Shown in pieces: positions 1 to 11,829 of a stretch of 64,000 nucleotides of DNA. The stretch's first letter is position 1. Each line of letters starts with the position of its first letter. The stretch spans positions 226,612,501-226,676,500 of the forward strand of contig CM032228.1 of assembly GCA_019009955.1 (NCBI GenBank). Reading direction: 5' to 3'. A program made the translations under genes and the position numbers. The stretch is from Riptortus pedestris (Eukaryota; Arthropoda; Insecta; Hemiptera; Alydidae). The notes under the pieces are model-generated. The model did not search any database. It was not told the DNA's origin and saw nothing but the letters and a program-made list of their open reading frames with translations.

Positions 1-100
1 CTACCACTAAATTTCATTCATATTGGTCAGTTGAAAATGGAACTCACGACTCTAGATTTACCAAGTGAGATTGAGACCGAAGCCTTTACTCACATTGCTA
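1..100 (-). mobile_element. SINE head running off the left edge
   Basis: The minus strand shows TCTCACTTGGTAAATCTAGA followed by GTCGTGAGTTCCATTTTC, matching the tRNA-like head of the SINE family, then GAAATTTAGTGG of the body as the window ends. Confidence 0.5.
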
Positions 101-109
101 ACCTCAGTC

Positions 110-1520
110 CCAATTTCAAAATTTGTCACTATTTACGTAAAATATGTATTCATTTATATTATTCAAAAGGAATCGATGCATTCAATATCGTTATTTTTGG
201 AATAATAAATAATACACTACTGTTTTACAATTGAAGATCACTGATCTGAGGTTTTCGAATGTGACCAATAACGCCCATTTCTGAGTTCTGAAATTCAATT
301 GGCTGTTCATTAATAGATACGGATCTAACCAAACTTTTTTCAGGTGATGCGCTATGAGCGTAGGTTCATGGTAAACTAACACAACTATGGTTTTTAATCA
401 ACAAAATCGGTCAGCAGAAACACAAAATATGTATAGGAAGGGAATATATATTTGTTATAAGGAACATAAAAAAAAATAAAAAAAAAAAATCAACAAATGA
501 AGCTCAATAACACATTTTGATGTGATACGATAGGTAAGGACTAAAATATTTAAGATTCTCTTTTTTGACCTTCTCACAAATCTACTTTAATTGGTAGCTA
601 TATGGTAAGTAAATGTCCATATATTTTACTGCTCTGTCAAAAAGTCTAAATACAGAGTTTGATTTACATGGCCAAAAATTATTGGGATTGCATTGCTATT
701 GCTTTACTGTGAAAAAGGGTATTCTGAATATAACGCGTAATTAAGTTTCATATTGTTTTCCAAAACCTGGCGGCATATGGTTTGCGCCAAGTTCAAATAT
801 CACCTTCAAACATGATTAATACTCTTCATCCGAACGAACATAAGCTGTTTGGAGTGAAGAGGGGAGTATAAACGTGAACCTGGAATTGTATGAGGTTTGA
901 AGAATAGACACATGCAACAGGTGAAACCTTGAACACTCCAAATAGACTGATTAGATTGTATAAAGAGACACTTGTTGGAAATTCCAATTCAAAACCTCAA
1001 TACATCATCATTTTACAATAGGCAAAATATTATTCCTAGGAATAATACTGTTTGACCTTCATATTTTGAATAAAAGAGGAAAATGTCTTCATTCAATACC
1101 ACAATAGCAGTTATATGCATATCTTACATTAACTAGTTTTTATTTTTTTCCCCTCCATTTGTAACAGAGTCAATAAATAACGAAGGACAATGTTTTAATG
1201 AATTTTAAGTCTTGTTTCCTGATTAGGTTCGGAAAAAAACCCCCAATGAATAAATATTTAAAGTATAGAAAAATACTCCGAACGCATATGAGATCACATA
1301 TTTTTTAGAAAGTCGAATGAAATTTGTTATCTTATATAAAATAAGCGTATTATGAAAGGCACTCTTGATGATAAGATGAATCATTAATTTTACCGTTATC
1401 AACTCAACTTGACAGACCTATTTTTATATTGTATAATCTTTATCTGAACGGCAAAAATGAAAAGAAAATGATTGCTATAAATGTGAGTCCTATTTTTTCT
1501 AAGAAAATAAGTCAATTATC
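110..1520. other. Non-coding AT-rich stretch
   Basis: No supported exon, RNA gene or clear repeat. Short poly-A runs only. Confidence 0.6.
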
Positions 1521-1622
1521 ATTATTAATTAACATTCACTTTTTGCAACTAAGGCTAATTGGGACGGGATATCTACAGGTTACCGCTCTTTTCTAACCAG
1601 GGTGGGTCTAAGGATTAAAAAA
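1521..1622 (-). mobile_element. 5'-truncated SINE, same family
   Basis: The minus strand carries CCTTAGACCCACCCTGG, GTAACCTGTAGATATCCCGT and CCCAATTAGCCTTAG, ending in TTAATTAATAATG. The tRNA-like head is absent. Confidence 0.6.
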
Positions 1623-1817
1623 AAAGTCAAGATATAAAACTTAAATATAAGAAATGGAGAATTTCGATTTAAAAAACATTAGTCTATGGTCCACTGAAAT
1701 CCGTGAGTGTAGGACATAAATGTTTCAAGTAAGAGCGATTTTATAATTGTATAATAAATAAACGGAATCGGCAAATTACTCGTTTTACCGTCCACCATAT
1801 TTTTGTACATATAATTT

Positions 1818-1990
1818 TAGCTGATTTAAGTTAAGGGAAATCAGCTACTTATTTTTTAGTATCAAATTAGATATAAACAATCTTGTACCATTTTATACCG
1901 AGAGGGTATTTTTACTATTAATTATGTTATATTAGATTTTAGATTCATCCGGAGTGGGTTGGAGGGGGGGTTGCCATTTCTAGTCCAAAA
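1818..1990 (+). mobile_element. TIR DNA element, left-end fragment
   Basis: TTAAGTTAAGGGAAATCAGC matches the palindromic left end. A G-rich run (GGAGGGGGGG) near 1965 mirrors that of copy 1. Confidence 0.35.
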
Positions 1991-1999
1991 TTAACCTCT

Positions 2000-3830
2000 A
2001 CTCATCCAAACTGCCAAATGTTTACATTTACGGAACAAGTTTTGAGAAGACAATAATATAATTAACACTTCTAGCTTTTGTAATAATGTCTCCCGTTAAA
2101 AAAAAAATAAAAAAAAAAAAAAATATGTAACTCTTCACAGTGAACGACGAACCCTCATCTTGATTGGATTTTCTCTCAATATACGGCCGATTTTTTAAAG
2201 TAAGAACTAATTGTAAATTTAATTATGCGAGTAGCTGGCTGAGAATTTAGCTGGGGCTCATCTTGTAATATTAGATATGAGATGAAGGAGAGGCTGTGTT
2301 GGAGATCTTAAGGAATGCAATATTAAAATGGAGGTTCTTTCAGAAGCCTAGAGAGCCGGTCCCTCTACTAGCCACTCAGAAAACGTTTAGCTAAACTCAA
2401 GAAAATTTACCATAAATAGGAAACCAATAAATGTAATACTCAAAAAAGGAAATTTATTTATCTAAACGTAAATTAACAAAAAATAATAAGTCTTTTCTAC
2501 TCTTCAATCTCTGTTAAAAGATTCATGAATGCTAAACTACTTGATCAGGTTAAAAATATTTAGTCTTCAACTATAATTTATTTGCTGGCTACTATTATTG
2601 AAGCCAAGTTTAGGCTCAGCTCTGCCAACTTAACACATAAAACAGCAAATACTTCATTAAGTAGCTGATTTCTGTAACTCTACCATTTTCAGTTCCTTTT
2701 TTTCCCAAGGGGTTTTCACTCATGAGCAAGCCACTCAATTAGTGAAGCTGGTAAAGGAAAATTTTAAGGAAGAAGTTTGCATCTTTCTATGAATTGCTGG
2801 TACAGAGCAAGTACCATTAACCTAGTTGTTCTAGAGAGTACTCTTTGTTGCTCTTTCAAAGAACAGGGAAGTCCCTAGAGACACGAAAACAAAGGAGGGA
2901 AGGCCCCTTGTACACGTAATAATAAGAGACCAATCAATAATAATGGCATCATGTCGAAGTACTCAACAATGTAGAGCGAATATCAAACATGAGGGGGATC
3001 GTTAAAGCACAATCCCTCGGTACAGTAGGTCACAGCTAATGACAGGTATTAATTCGTGAGCACATGGAACCATAACTATAACTAAATCTATACCTAGTGA
3101 CATGGAGTCGGTAAGAACCATAGAAAAAGGATAATAAATGAAGCTCAGAGAAGGTTTAGAAAGTCAGAAGAATTTATTTCATTTTCACTGTTCTCGAGAA
3201 CCTGTAGATCTCTCCGGGAAGAATTTATTTTTTTCTGGGTGGGGGTCAGATGTATCTATTATAGTTGAGACAGGGGAAATCGTGTAGATACAGAGAAATG
3301 TAGACAGATCATTAAAACACGGAATCACTCCAACAAAGTTTTGGCTACTTCTCTCAAAGTACAACGAGTTAGTTTCCTTGGTCGAATCCTTCAGACCCAA
3401 GACCCAATCATGTCAATTATTTATGTCCGTAACCATCAATGCAGTTGTACAATCATCGTTGGAAATACGTTAAGGACATACACATTGCTGTCAACCCTTT
3501 TGATAGTCACGATTAAAGTCATTGGACTAAAGGTGCTCACTGGAATTTTAGTTCTCTATCTCTTAATGAAAGTTAAAATTTCGATATAACGAAACCATTC
3601 AGAAAGGAATACTGATAAAATTAATCGACAGCCTTGTGCAACAGAAGTGAATTAAAATAAATATATTAATGAATAATGTTCTGTAAATAACAAATTTCTT
3701 GGAAATTATAAATTGAAATTCGTAAAGCTTAAGCCAGAACAAATAAATGTACTCAAACTGCTAGGTCGATATAATAAAATAGGATACATACTACGAGTAA
3801 ATATGAAACGAACAAGGAAACTTTGGAACT
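2000..3830. other. Non-coding AT-rich stretch
   Basis: Frames at 3185-3589 on both strands are short and lack splice or codon support. Confidence 0.6.
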
Positions 3831-4137
3831 TTAATTCAACATAAATTGATGTCCAATTTTAGGTGGAATTGAAATCTCCAAGGTAGCTTTCCATAAAACG
3901 GCCTGCATTTTCGTCAGAGCGGTGAAATGCTTGAGATTATATCCTTGTGGAAATGTTTTGAGACGCCTCAATAATTGGGCAAAGGAGTCGTGCGGCACTA
4001 ATAAAGGCCAAGTTTCATTCAAATCGTTGTTATTCGGGGCGTCGGCCGAATGGTGCCGAAGCACCGTGACCGACTCCAGATGCGATATTATCGGGCAGCC
4101 AGCTTCGGAGGGAATAATAAAGAAGGATGATTTATAA
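3831..4137 (-). other. Unassigned open frame of about 100 codons without a start Met
   Basis: The minus strand is open from just after a TGA near 4138 to a TAA at 3831. It has a protein-like middle section (ETWPLLVPHDSFAQLLRRLK and onwards) and a locally higher GC content with CpGs at 4020-4170. No family is recognised and no convincing donor follows. It could be an exon, a transposon relic or a conserved non-coding block. Confidence 0.15.
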
Positions 4138-4579
4138 TCTCACGCTCGCGTAATCCCTCCTTCTAGTTGGCAATTATGATCGGTTCAAGATGAACAGTTC
4201 AAACTTTGAGCAAAAATAAGGTTTCAATACGTTTGACTTGTTTTATTATTTATTAAATAACTCACAACCAGAGTCATTTTTGGTTGGAAATAAATTTGGT
4301 CTCTAGAAGGGCTACAAACATTGCCTTATGTGAGCATTAGGCCTCAGTAAAATGATTTAACTTGGTTTCTGTCAGTCTTTCGTAGTACAGCGGGTGACGA
4401 AAATTAGTTTTAGCAAGGTTTTAATAATGATAATCACACTCTAAACGCATGTCATAAACATTATCTCTGTAAAAATAATATGGCTAGGATGTTGACGGAT
4501 ATAATTATTGACATTCCAATAAACCACCATTCTTCAAAATGTTCCTAAAATACAAAAATGTATATAGTATGTTGAGTAA

Positions 4580-4822
4580 AAACGGCTTCCGCATTAAAGG
4601 TCGTACTCAGGGCGCGAATATCGAAACATTTCCTCAAATGTCCATCGATCCTACACAGGAGAGGACGAAAAAAGAGAGAGGCCCGACGCATTACAAGGAG
4701 ATATTTCGAATTTTTCAAAATTCTCCCCCTTTAAGCCCCCCACCTCTCCTCCCAGTGTCCGATTTTAGCTGTTCATTTTTACATAAAACGTTTAAATATC
4801 GAGTTTGGTAACGAACAGTTTA
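4580..4822. mobile_element. Rearranged foldback fragment of the TIR element
   Basis: The first half (CGTACTCAGGGCGCGAATAT ... ATGTCCATCGATCCTAC) is in plus orientation. The second half (AGGAGATATTTCGAA ... TAAATATCGAGTTTGGTAAC) is the element's interior in minus orientation. The 90-codon frame here is element sequence, not a gene. Confidence 0.5.
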
Positions 4823-5626
4823 TTTATTATTTGGATGACCGATGTAATTAGGCACTAGACAATTTCTTTTTTTATTTAATTGTTATCATCATAAGATATA
4901 AATGAGAATTATTCCTTCTTCATTTAAGTTTCTATTCGGTACTCTAGGCCGTACATTTACCGATTGAAGAAGGCCGAACGGTATTCAGATAAGAGGAAAC
5001 ACGCAGCGGAAGAATGGAATTCTCGCACAATAGGAGAAAATAGTAAAAGAAGAAAGTCTGAAATTTCTGAGTGGGAGAAAGAGAGCTTAGATGCGTCCAA
5101 ACAGCTGACCTACTCGAAGAACCGGTTTTAGTAGAGAATTATTTTTAAATCCTCAAGAATTCCTATAATTTGTAATGCCGAACATAGGTCATTGGCGGAT
5201 TATCCCTTTAAACTTTTATTGCCTACTAACTTTCAAAACTCTGGCATTTCAAATAGTTATCCGACAGACTTTCAAATATCTAGATCTACTAGAGTAATTC
5301 TCTATCTCTTTTTAACAATTAACCTAAATTAATCATGATAATTTGGAAGTTAAAATTACTAGTACCTGTAAGAAAAATATGCCTCGGTGGCATTTCTTAC
5401 CTCAATGTTAGTTGTTATTTCAATCATACCCTATATTATTATATATATTACCATATATTATTTATTATACTAACACATATAATACATACCATGCAAATTA
5501 GTGCAAAAAGTAAAGATTTAGCAAATGAAATGAAGGCATTTTATATCAATTCCAAGTTTTATAAGACATCGAACCTACAGGTTTCAGTAGTACCTTCTTT
5601 GCACCATTTTTTTTTTTTTTTTTAAA

Positions 5627-6085
5627 GCAGATTTTAAGATATCAACTATTATGAGTCTGTACTCAAAACGCGATTTTCGAAAAATAATTTCAAATGTACA
5701 TCCATACCTAGGAAACAACAAAAATGAGGTCTGTTCAATATTTTATTGAATGGTATTTTAACGAAACATTGTATATAAGCAATCTTAGCGCAAGTATAGT
5801 TTCGTATAAATGTTGTTCTATCCATGTTTTCTGTAGGTCGAAAATTTAATGAAATATTTTCAACTTTTAGAATTCAGTCTCAATAAACCCCCAACTCCTA
5901 CTCATGCGATTATCACTTTGAGTAGCTGTCACAATAAACAGCTCATATCCAGTAGCAATGTACGAAGAAATATACAAATAATAATAGATCACGAAAAACT
6001 TAATTCATCAAAGCTTAAGAGTCTTTGCTGTTTTCTACACTCAGTGATAGGGGTTCATGTGAAGCATCGTTCAAAGCCAAGACTT
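5627..6085 (+). mobile_element. TIR DNA element, left-end copy, diverged
   Basis: AGCAGATTTTAAGATATCAA, ACGCGATTTTCGAAAAATAA and CAAATGTACATCC follow the order of copy 1, then AACCCCCAACTCCTACTCAT as in copy 3. It follows a poly-T run, and the right end is unclear. Confidence 0.5.
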
Positions 6086-6089
6086 TAGA

Positions 6090-8380
6090 AAAAATTTCAA
6101 ATACTAATCAATGAATAACATAAATTGGAACACTGAATGGAAAATAAAGATGGCGAGTTGGTGTAACTTTGAAGATGAGTATCCGCAATTGCAGAAGTTT
6201 GCCTGTGAACTCGGAGGAAAGGTGAAAAATAGAGGCGGGAGAAGGCCAGGTCCCTGAAGGATTGTAGCGCCGAGTATGAAACTTGTAATTGGGCAGCAAC
6301 TCAGTGAAAATAATTAGCTCAACTAGGAGGCGCGATAGACAAATTACAAACATCCGTTAAAATAAATCTGAACTACTTTAGTAATGTATTGAAATATTTC
6401 TAGTCTACGAGTTTGTTATTAAATTTCAGATTTCTCTTTTGTGATATCAGCAATTGAAGATGATATAGCGAGATTTTATAAACATTATTCATACTAAGTT
6501 GACAGTAATGAAAGCCAATCATAATCGTGTAAATTCGTTAATGTTTGTCAATGAGACATCATTGTTACTAGTGATGAGACGTCATGGTCACAAGTGACCA
6601 GGTTGTTTTACACGGTAAGTGATGTAAACTGTTAGCGTTTTTAATTTCCAGTTCTACTAGTCAGCTGGTAATCACAATGCTCTAATTTATCAGAATGTGT
6701 TATATGTAGTTCTATATATGAAAATGAATAGCTTTTATACATCATATTCTTTGAGAGTAGGGCTCTTACAATTTGAGCAATATGGAATTGATGTCGGAGT
6801 GGGTCCATTAAATTGGCAACACTATAACTTTTGAAGTTGACATTATTGATACAAGTAGCAACTTGCACTAAGATGAAATGATTCGAGAATGTCTAATCTG
6901 CTTTGATTGAGCAGCTCTAGATGAAGCATTTTAACCGACACACCTACAATCATCTTGTGGATTAAAATAAGCTCGAGGAACCGGAAACATATTTTTATGG
7001 AAACGGCAATGATCCCAGCATAATGGAAGACCCATGATCATTATAATAACTGTGGAGATTAGATAAAGAATAAAATAAGCTCCTTTGTCCTAGATATTTC
7101 AGATATCCAAGAAGAGAACAAAAAAAAAATCGAAAGCAATATCCCAAAATGATATCAGCGAAATGTAAAATATAAGTTGACGGTGCTATTCTTTCTGAAA
7201 CGTGGAAGGCCATACTAAAATAAAACTCCAAAAAAAATATGATTAATTGAAGTAGCTATTCAAATCAAATTTATGTCTGACGAAGATGGACGCATATCCA
7301 TCGTAAATTTGCACAACAACAAAAATTCCAACCGCTGGAGCAGATAGCGGAAGTCTTTACAATGACAATATAAGTTGAATTCATTTATTTTGAAATTTTA
7401 TTTGTTACTTGGGTGACCTGAAAAACAAAATGAGTCATGTGCTTGAAGGAAGTTCCATTATGAATAATCAAACAGCACAATAACTACGGTTAACGAACAT
7501 AGCACCTAGTAGAAAATTTGGTGTTATTGGAGCAAGAGGGAAGAGGTCAAACGAATATATTAAAGAAAGCCCTTAAAAGAAAATTGAAAATTCCCATAAT
7601 CGTTCCGCCCTCACAAAAGACCGCCCTCTCAATGTGTTTATCTGAATGGGAAGCCAAACAGGTTATAAATTGAATCTGGGAAAATAAAAAAAACTTGTTT
7701 GCTACAATCCTGCTTCCGCGTTAACGTGGAAATCAATGGAATAAAAACGAGAAAAATAAAATCTCATTTTATATAAAAAAGTTCTCTTGGTCTATAATTG
7801 TTTTTATATTTATAAAGACAATTAAATCCCCCACCGGTAATTTTATATAACCATGAGTAGATCATAAATTAGATTCATTATTTATATCTTAATACTCTAA
7901 TTAATTGAAGACTGAAAATTATGAATCATTTATAATTTTTAAAATATTATATATATTTACAAATAACTTACTAAAAATAAACACGATGATAGCAGACGAC
8001 GCAACTAATCTAAATACAACAAAGATATAACTAATCAAAATCTAACAAAGATATAACTGTACAAAACATAAGTGTGATGTAATAAAGAAAAGTAGTATTT
8101 ACATTTTGTAAACTAACTTATATCTCAGTTTGTAAACAAGGGATAAATAAACTTTTTGAAATAATTAATCAGTATAATCGGTTTGCCAAACGAAAAGATA
8201 AGAAATCATCTGGCTGCCAACAGCTCCCAATATGACAAACCACTTGTTGGGGGTGTTCTTTTAGAGCTTTAACATTGACGATTTTCACAATAAGGACTCC
8301 TGACCAAGGGTAAAGTTCATTTTTATTCAAGTTCTTGTTCAAGCTCAAATGAATACTTAACGCCACTTATTTAATATTTA
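6090..8380. other. Non-coding AT-rich stretch
   Basis: Several 60-80 codon frames but no consistent coding signal. Nothing recognised. Confidence 0.6.
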
Positions 8381-8385
8381 TTTTT

Positions 8386-8794
8386 TTATATTACTCTACA
8401 TGTATTCGAGAGAAACTTTTCTTCCTCACTATTTTCTCCCGCAATTTGTATGCTCACTGAATATGTGGTTGATGCAGTCACGCCTTGACCTGCACAAATA
8501 CCGTCTCTCCAACCAAAAGCAAAGAACATTATAATACAACTGCCAGCAAACAATAATAATGTATGCATCTCCCTGAACGTGAGCAAATGCCTACATGGCT
8601 CGGACTAACTAGTGGGTGGATAATGTAAATGATTGGTATGGACACCGCATCCTCAATATTAGCATCCTTTTCAGTGTAGCCGAAACATTCCGAACTGACA
8701 CGAATGCGATAGAACCAATACAAATGCCTGAAATTGCATTTAAATTCATGTTCCATAAGCTTCTACCAAGATGCATTACACTGCAGTAGCACAA
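8386..8794 (-). pseudogene. Possible broken minus-strand coding remnant with two hydrophobic segments
   Basis: Three overlapping minus-strand frames cover this stretch, which is somewhat GC-richer than its flanks. One frame carries ISGICIGSIAFVSV. A later frame carries MHTLLLFAGSCIIMFFAFGW, then a hydrophilic tail ending in TAA, with AATAAA about a dozen bases beyond. The frame changes suggest a membrane or secreted protein interrupted by frameshifts, or a retrocopy. The last frame alone could be a short secreted peptide with a signal sequence. I recognise no family, and chance is a real possibility. Confidence 0.18.
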
Positions 8795-9026
8795 ACTTTA
8801 ATTAATGATAACTCAATATTTCGAAATATACTACTACTAAACTTGATCTTAACCTCAAACAACCTGGTTTAGTAACATAACCTACTTTAGGTTGGACCGT
8901 CTCTGAGGTATATTACGACGATGGTTTATAGTCAATATTAGGTAATACGTTTCAGAGTTTTGGTCGTGATATAATAATGATTGGCACAACAACCAAAACT
9001 AATTACACAAGACCAAAAATCACAAT

Positions 9027-9077
9027 ATGGCCGCTGAGCCGGGTAAAAGGTTGGTGGTTAGGCAGCAAGTGTGTTCG
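9027..9077 (+). CDS. Possible plus-strand first coding exon (17 codons)
   Basis: An ATG with an ideal context (caat-ATG-G) gives MAAEPGKRLVVRQQVCS and ends at TTCG/GTAAGATTCG in phase 0, inside a GC-rich patch. A pyrimidine-rich acceptor (cctgtcctcag) lies only about 75 bases further on, but splicing to it leads to a stop within six codons, so a more distant acceptor would be required. No downstream plus-strand exon was identified. It may be an independent gene's start or a chance match. Confidence 0.2.
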
Positions 9078-9309
9078 GTAAGATTCGTGTAAGATCGGCT
9101 GTATTCGGGGGCCAGTATCCCTTACAACTGCTCAGCTGATTACTCCTGTCCTCAGATTTCCCTCTCTATTTCCTAGTCCGCTTTTCCCATTACTGCTCAA
9201 CCCCTCACGCTCCCCAATTTCCCTAATCCCTTCCTCATCCCCTTTCGCTTTCGGCATACGCTTATTTGGGCAGTTTTCATTCACGACAACGCTAAACAGC
9301 TATATACTA

Positions 9310-9470
9310 TCACATTTCCCATATTGGAAATCGGCTAATGACTTCGTAATCATGAAGCGATTTTGGAAACATTTCGTTCAATTTCCACCAATCCTACTTA
9401 GTAGATATAACGATACGGATATAACGAAAATCGGGTAGGTTCAAATTTATATCTGTTACCGTCATAATTT
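9310..9470 (+). mobile_element. TIR DNA element, left-end fragment
   Basis: TTTCCCATATTGGAAATCGG then GCGATTTTGGAAACATTTCG is a degraded left end. Confidence 0.35.
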
Positions 9471-9951
9471 TTAAGAAAAGCGAGTCCTCGAGTATTGACG
9501 TGGAAGGTAGTATAGGTATATGTTAGGAAGTATAATCTCATGATGAGGCCTCGTAGGAATTGAAACATGTAGAAAAGAATAATAAATGTTCTGAGTTGGT
9601 ATTCTGGTAGGAGGAAGTGACTTCTAATGTAGGGTGAAAAAATTGGCTACGCTTCCACTATGACAATTTTTCCATCCTACCTACAATAATAAATGTGATG
9701 AAGAAGGAAACTGACAGCTTCCAAAACCAAATCACCTTCTGCCTCTCTTTTAATATTGAAAGAAGTATTGTCTCTAAATTAATAATAACAATTGTGGGCA
9801 TTGCACTATACACAAGATTAATCAAATGACAATTTTTTTTTTTCCTTCAGTAAAATCCTACTCCCCCAGGTCCGATTCCTATCATTAATGAACTTGACCT
9901 TAAATATTGAGTTTAGTAAAGCTCAAACAAATATCCCCCCCGACCATATTA

Positions 9952-9952
9952 A

Positions 9953-10020
<68 letters not shown>
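9952..10020. repeat. Compound microsatellite (CT)n(AT)n(AC)n
   Basis: Three dinucleotide runs follow one another without interruption, changing one base of the unit at each switch. Confidence 0.95.
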
Positions 10021-10022
<2 letters not shown>

Positions 10023-10234
10023 TTGATGGTTATTTGAGGAAATTGTTCTAAAATTCTATGAAAAGTGCAACCGTATAATAGCTGTTTCCCTTAAAGAGAA
10101 GTCAGCTGTAACAACAGTGCAGTCCACCAGATTTGCTTTCATATTCACTTGGGTCTCTAACAACTCTTATGTTTGTCCCTGAAAACGTCAAAATATATAT
10201 TTTGAATAATGTTAAAGTAAATTATCGGCAGTAT

Positions 10235-10505
10235 TTGTAAAATAATATATTTTTCAGACATTTGTAGGACATTGGATTAGCATACAATATATATAATGTT
10301 CTCAGAGACTGACGGGCTTTTAATAAATGTGAGTGTAATTATGGCAGTCGGACAAGGGAGACTGTGAGAGCTGTGTGAAGCTACAGCGAGGTTAGTAACC
10401 TCCTTGTCTCGCTCTATGGAATATGAGAGATTTAGCCTGGTTATGATGCAGTAATTAGCACGGGATGTCTGGTGCTGCACTCTATGGCCAGCTCTTTAAC
10501 TTCCA
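10235..10505. promoter_or_regulatory. Regulatory-looking block with a 15-bp palindrome
   Basis: GAGGTTAGTAACCTC (10388-10402) is a perfect 7+1+7 inverted repeat. Homeodomain-like TTTAATAAA and TAATTA sites lie within 70 bases to its left. GC is above that of the flanks. The minus-strand 67-codon frame here has no other coding support. Confidence 0.25.
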
Positions 10506-10854
10506 CTCATGACCAAAACCGGAATTCGAGTGAATACATTTTCACCCTACCAAATTAGTAATAGCACAAGCCAAACAAAGGTTTTTCATTGCCAGACTCT
10601 ATTGGCGTAATTGGAAAAACGCATTTCTGAAGCCTCACCGAAGCGGTAACGGACACTGGTATGCTGGTATAATGCTTACTGGTAAAGGACATGCCAAAAA
10701 TGTTTAATATTTCGAAAAATAATAAATTAGCCCACACAGTTGATTTTCCTTCATATTGCATGTATTAGGAATAGAAATTTGATTACTTCTTAGTAGTGGT
10801 AACCTTCAAATATATACAAATATTGACAAATTTCCATTAAAGTAAATATGCTAA

Positions 10855-10975
10855 TGAGTGATCCCTGAAACATTTCTTCAAATGTCCATCAATTCTTCCT
10901 AGAAGACAATAAAAATGAGATGCACTGAAATTTATATATTATAAACTATATATATATGTATATATATATATATAT
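10855..10975 (+). mobile_element. TIR DNA element, internal fragment with (AT)n
   Basis: ACATTTCTTCAAATGTCCAT then CAATTCTTCCTAG and AAAATGAGAT parallels copy 1, followed by an AT-dinucleotide tract at the same relative position. Confidence 0.4.
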
Positions 10976-11369
10976 TTCTTGTCCAATGATCCACCTTATT
11001 AATATATTTATTTGTTAAACTTCTGGGCCAAACACCTCATCCAAAAAATACTTTGAAATATAAAGTATATTTTTTTAATGATGTGTGCATTTAAAAACTT
11101 TGGCTTGATGTTAAAACACAACCTCTCTCTCTTTAGACAAATTTATGATTTTTAAAAGATAATTTTTATATGAATAGATTTTATTCCAAGGATTTTGGAT
11201 TATACCTCATGAAAAGGAGCACACGCTCGAAACCCGTAGGTGACTTGTGGAAATAAAGATTTTTTTTAAATAAAAGCATTTTTTGAAAGAGGCGTTTCAC
11301 CTAGAATGTTTTAAAATACATATAAGACATTTGTCAGTTCACACTAGCTGCCGCAATTTCCATTTTATC

Positions 11370-11745
11370 GTCCCTAAACATCCTATTTAAACGTTCGCGG
11401 TAAAAACTATTGTGAGTTGGGCCAAAAGATTTTGTTTATTGAATGCTGTTGAAAATTTAATATTCTTCAGTAGTTGTATTTTTGTTTTTCTGCATTTTTG
11501 GCATAAACGGTGTTATTTGTATTTTTGGCCTTCAATAAAGTCCCACCTCTATGAATGAGATTTTCATTTGATACTAATTTACGAAACACCTCACGCCCAG
11601 CTAAAGTTTCAAGTCTTAAGAGAGAAATACAGATGAAATTGTCCAGAGCTCTTCTTTGTCCATATGAAACTCAGTTACGTCAACATGTGACATTCTTGCA
11701 CGTGGGAAATCTGCTTTGTTTACTCAGCTGTCCGCTTTTAACCCA
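11370..11745 (+). mobile_element. TIR DNA element, right-end copy
   Basis: It ends GCACGTGGGAAATCTGCTTT followed by GTTTACTCAGCTGTCCGC, matching the right end of copy 1. The 88-codon plus frame (11555-11821) is probably incidental. Confidence 0.45.
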
Positions 11746-11829
11746 TTTCCTTAGATGGAGACGAACTATTTTTTTCTCCTTGAGCGAAAATGGGATTGTT
11801 TGTTACATTTCACAGTTTTAGGTAATCAT

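Noticed and set aside
9078..9155. Short intron after the 9.03-kb exon using cctgtcctcag
   Set aside because: Splice signals look good, but the joined frame hits a stop within six codons.
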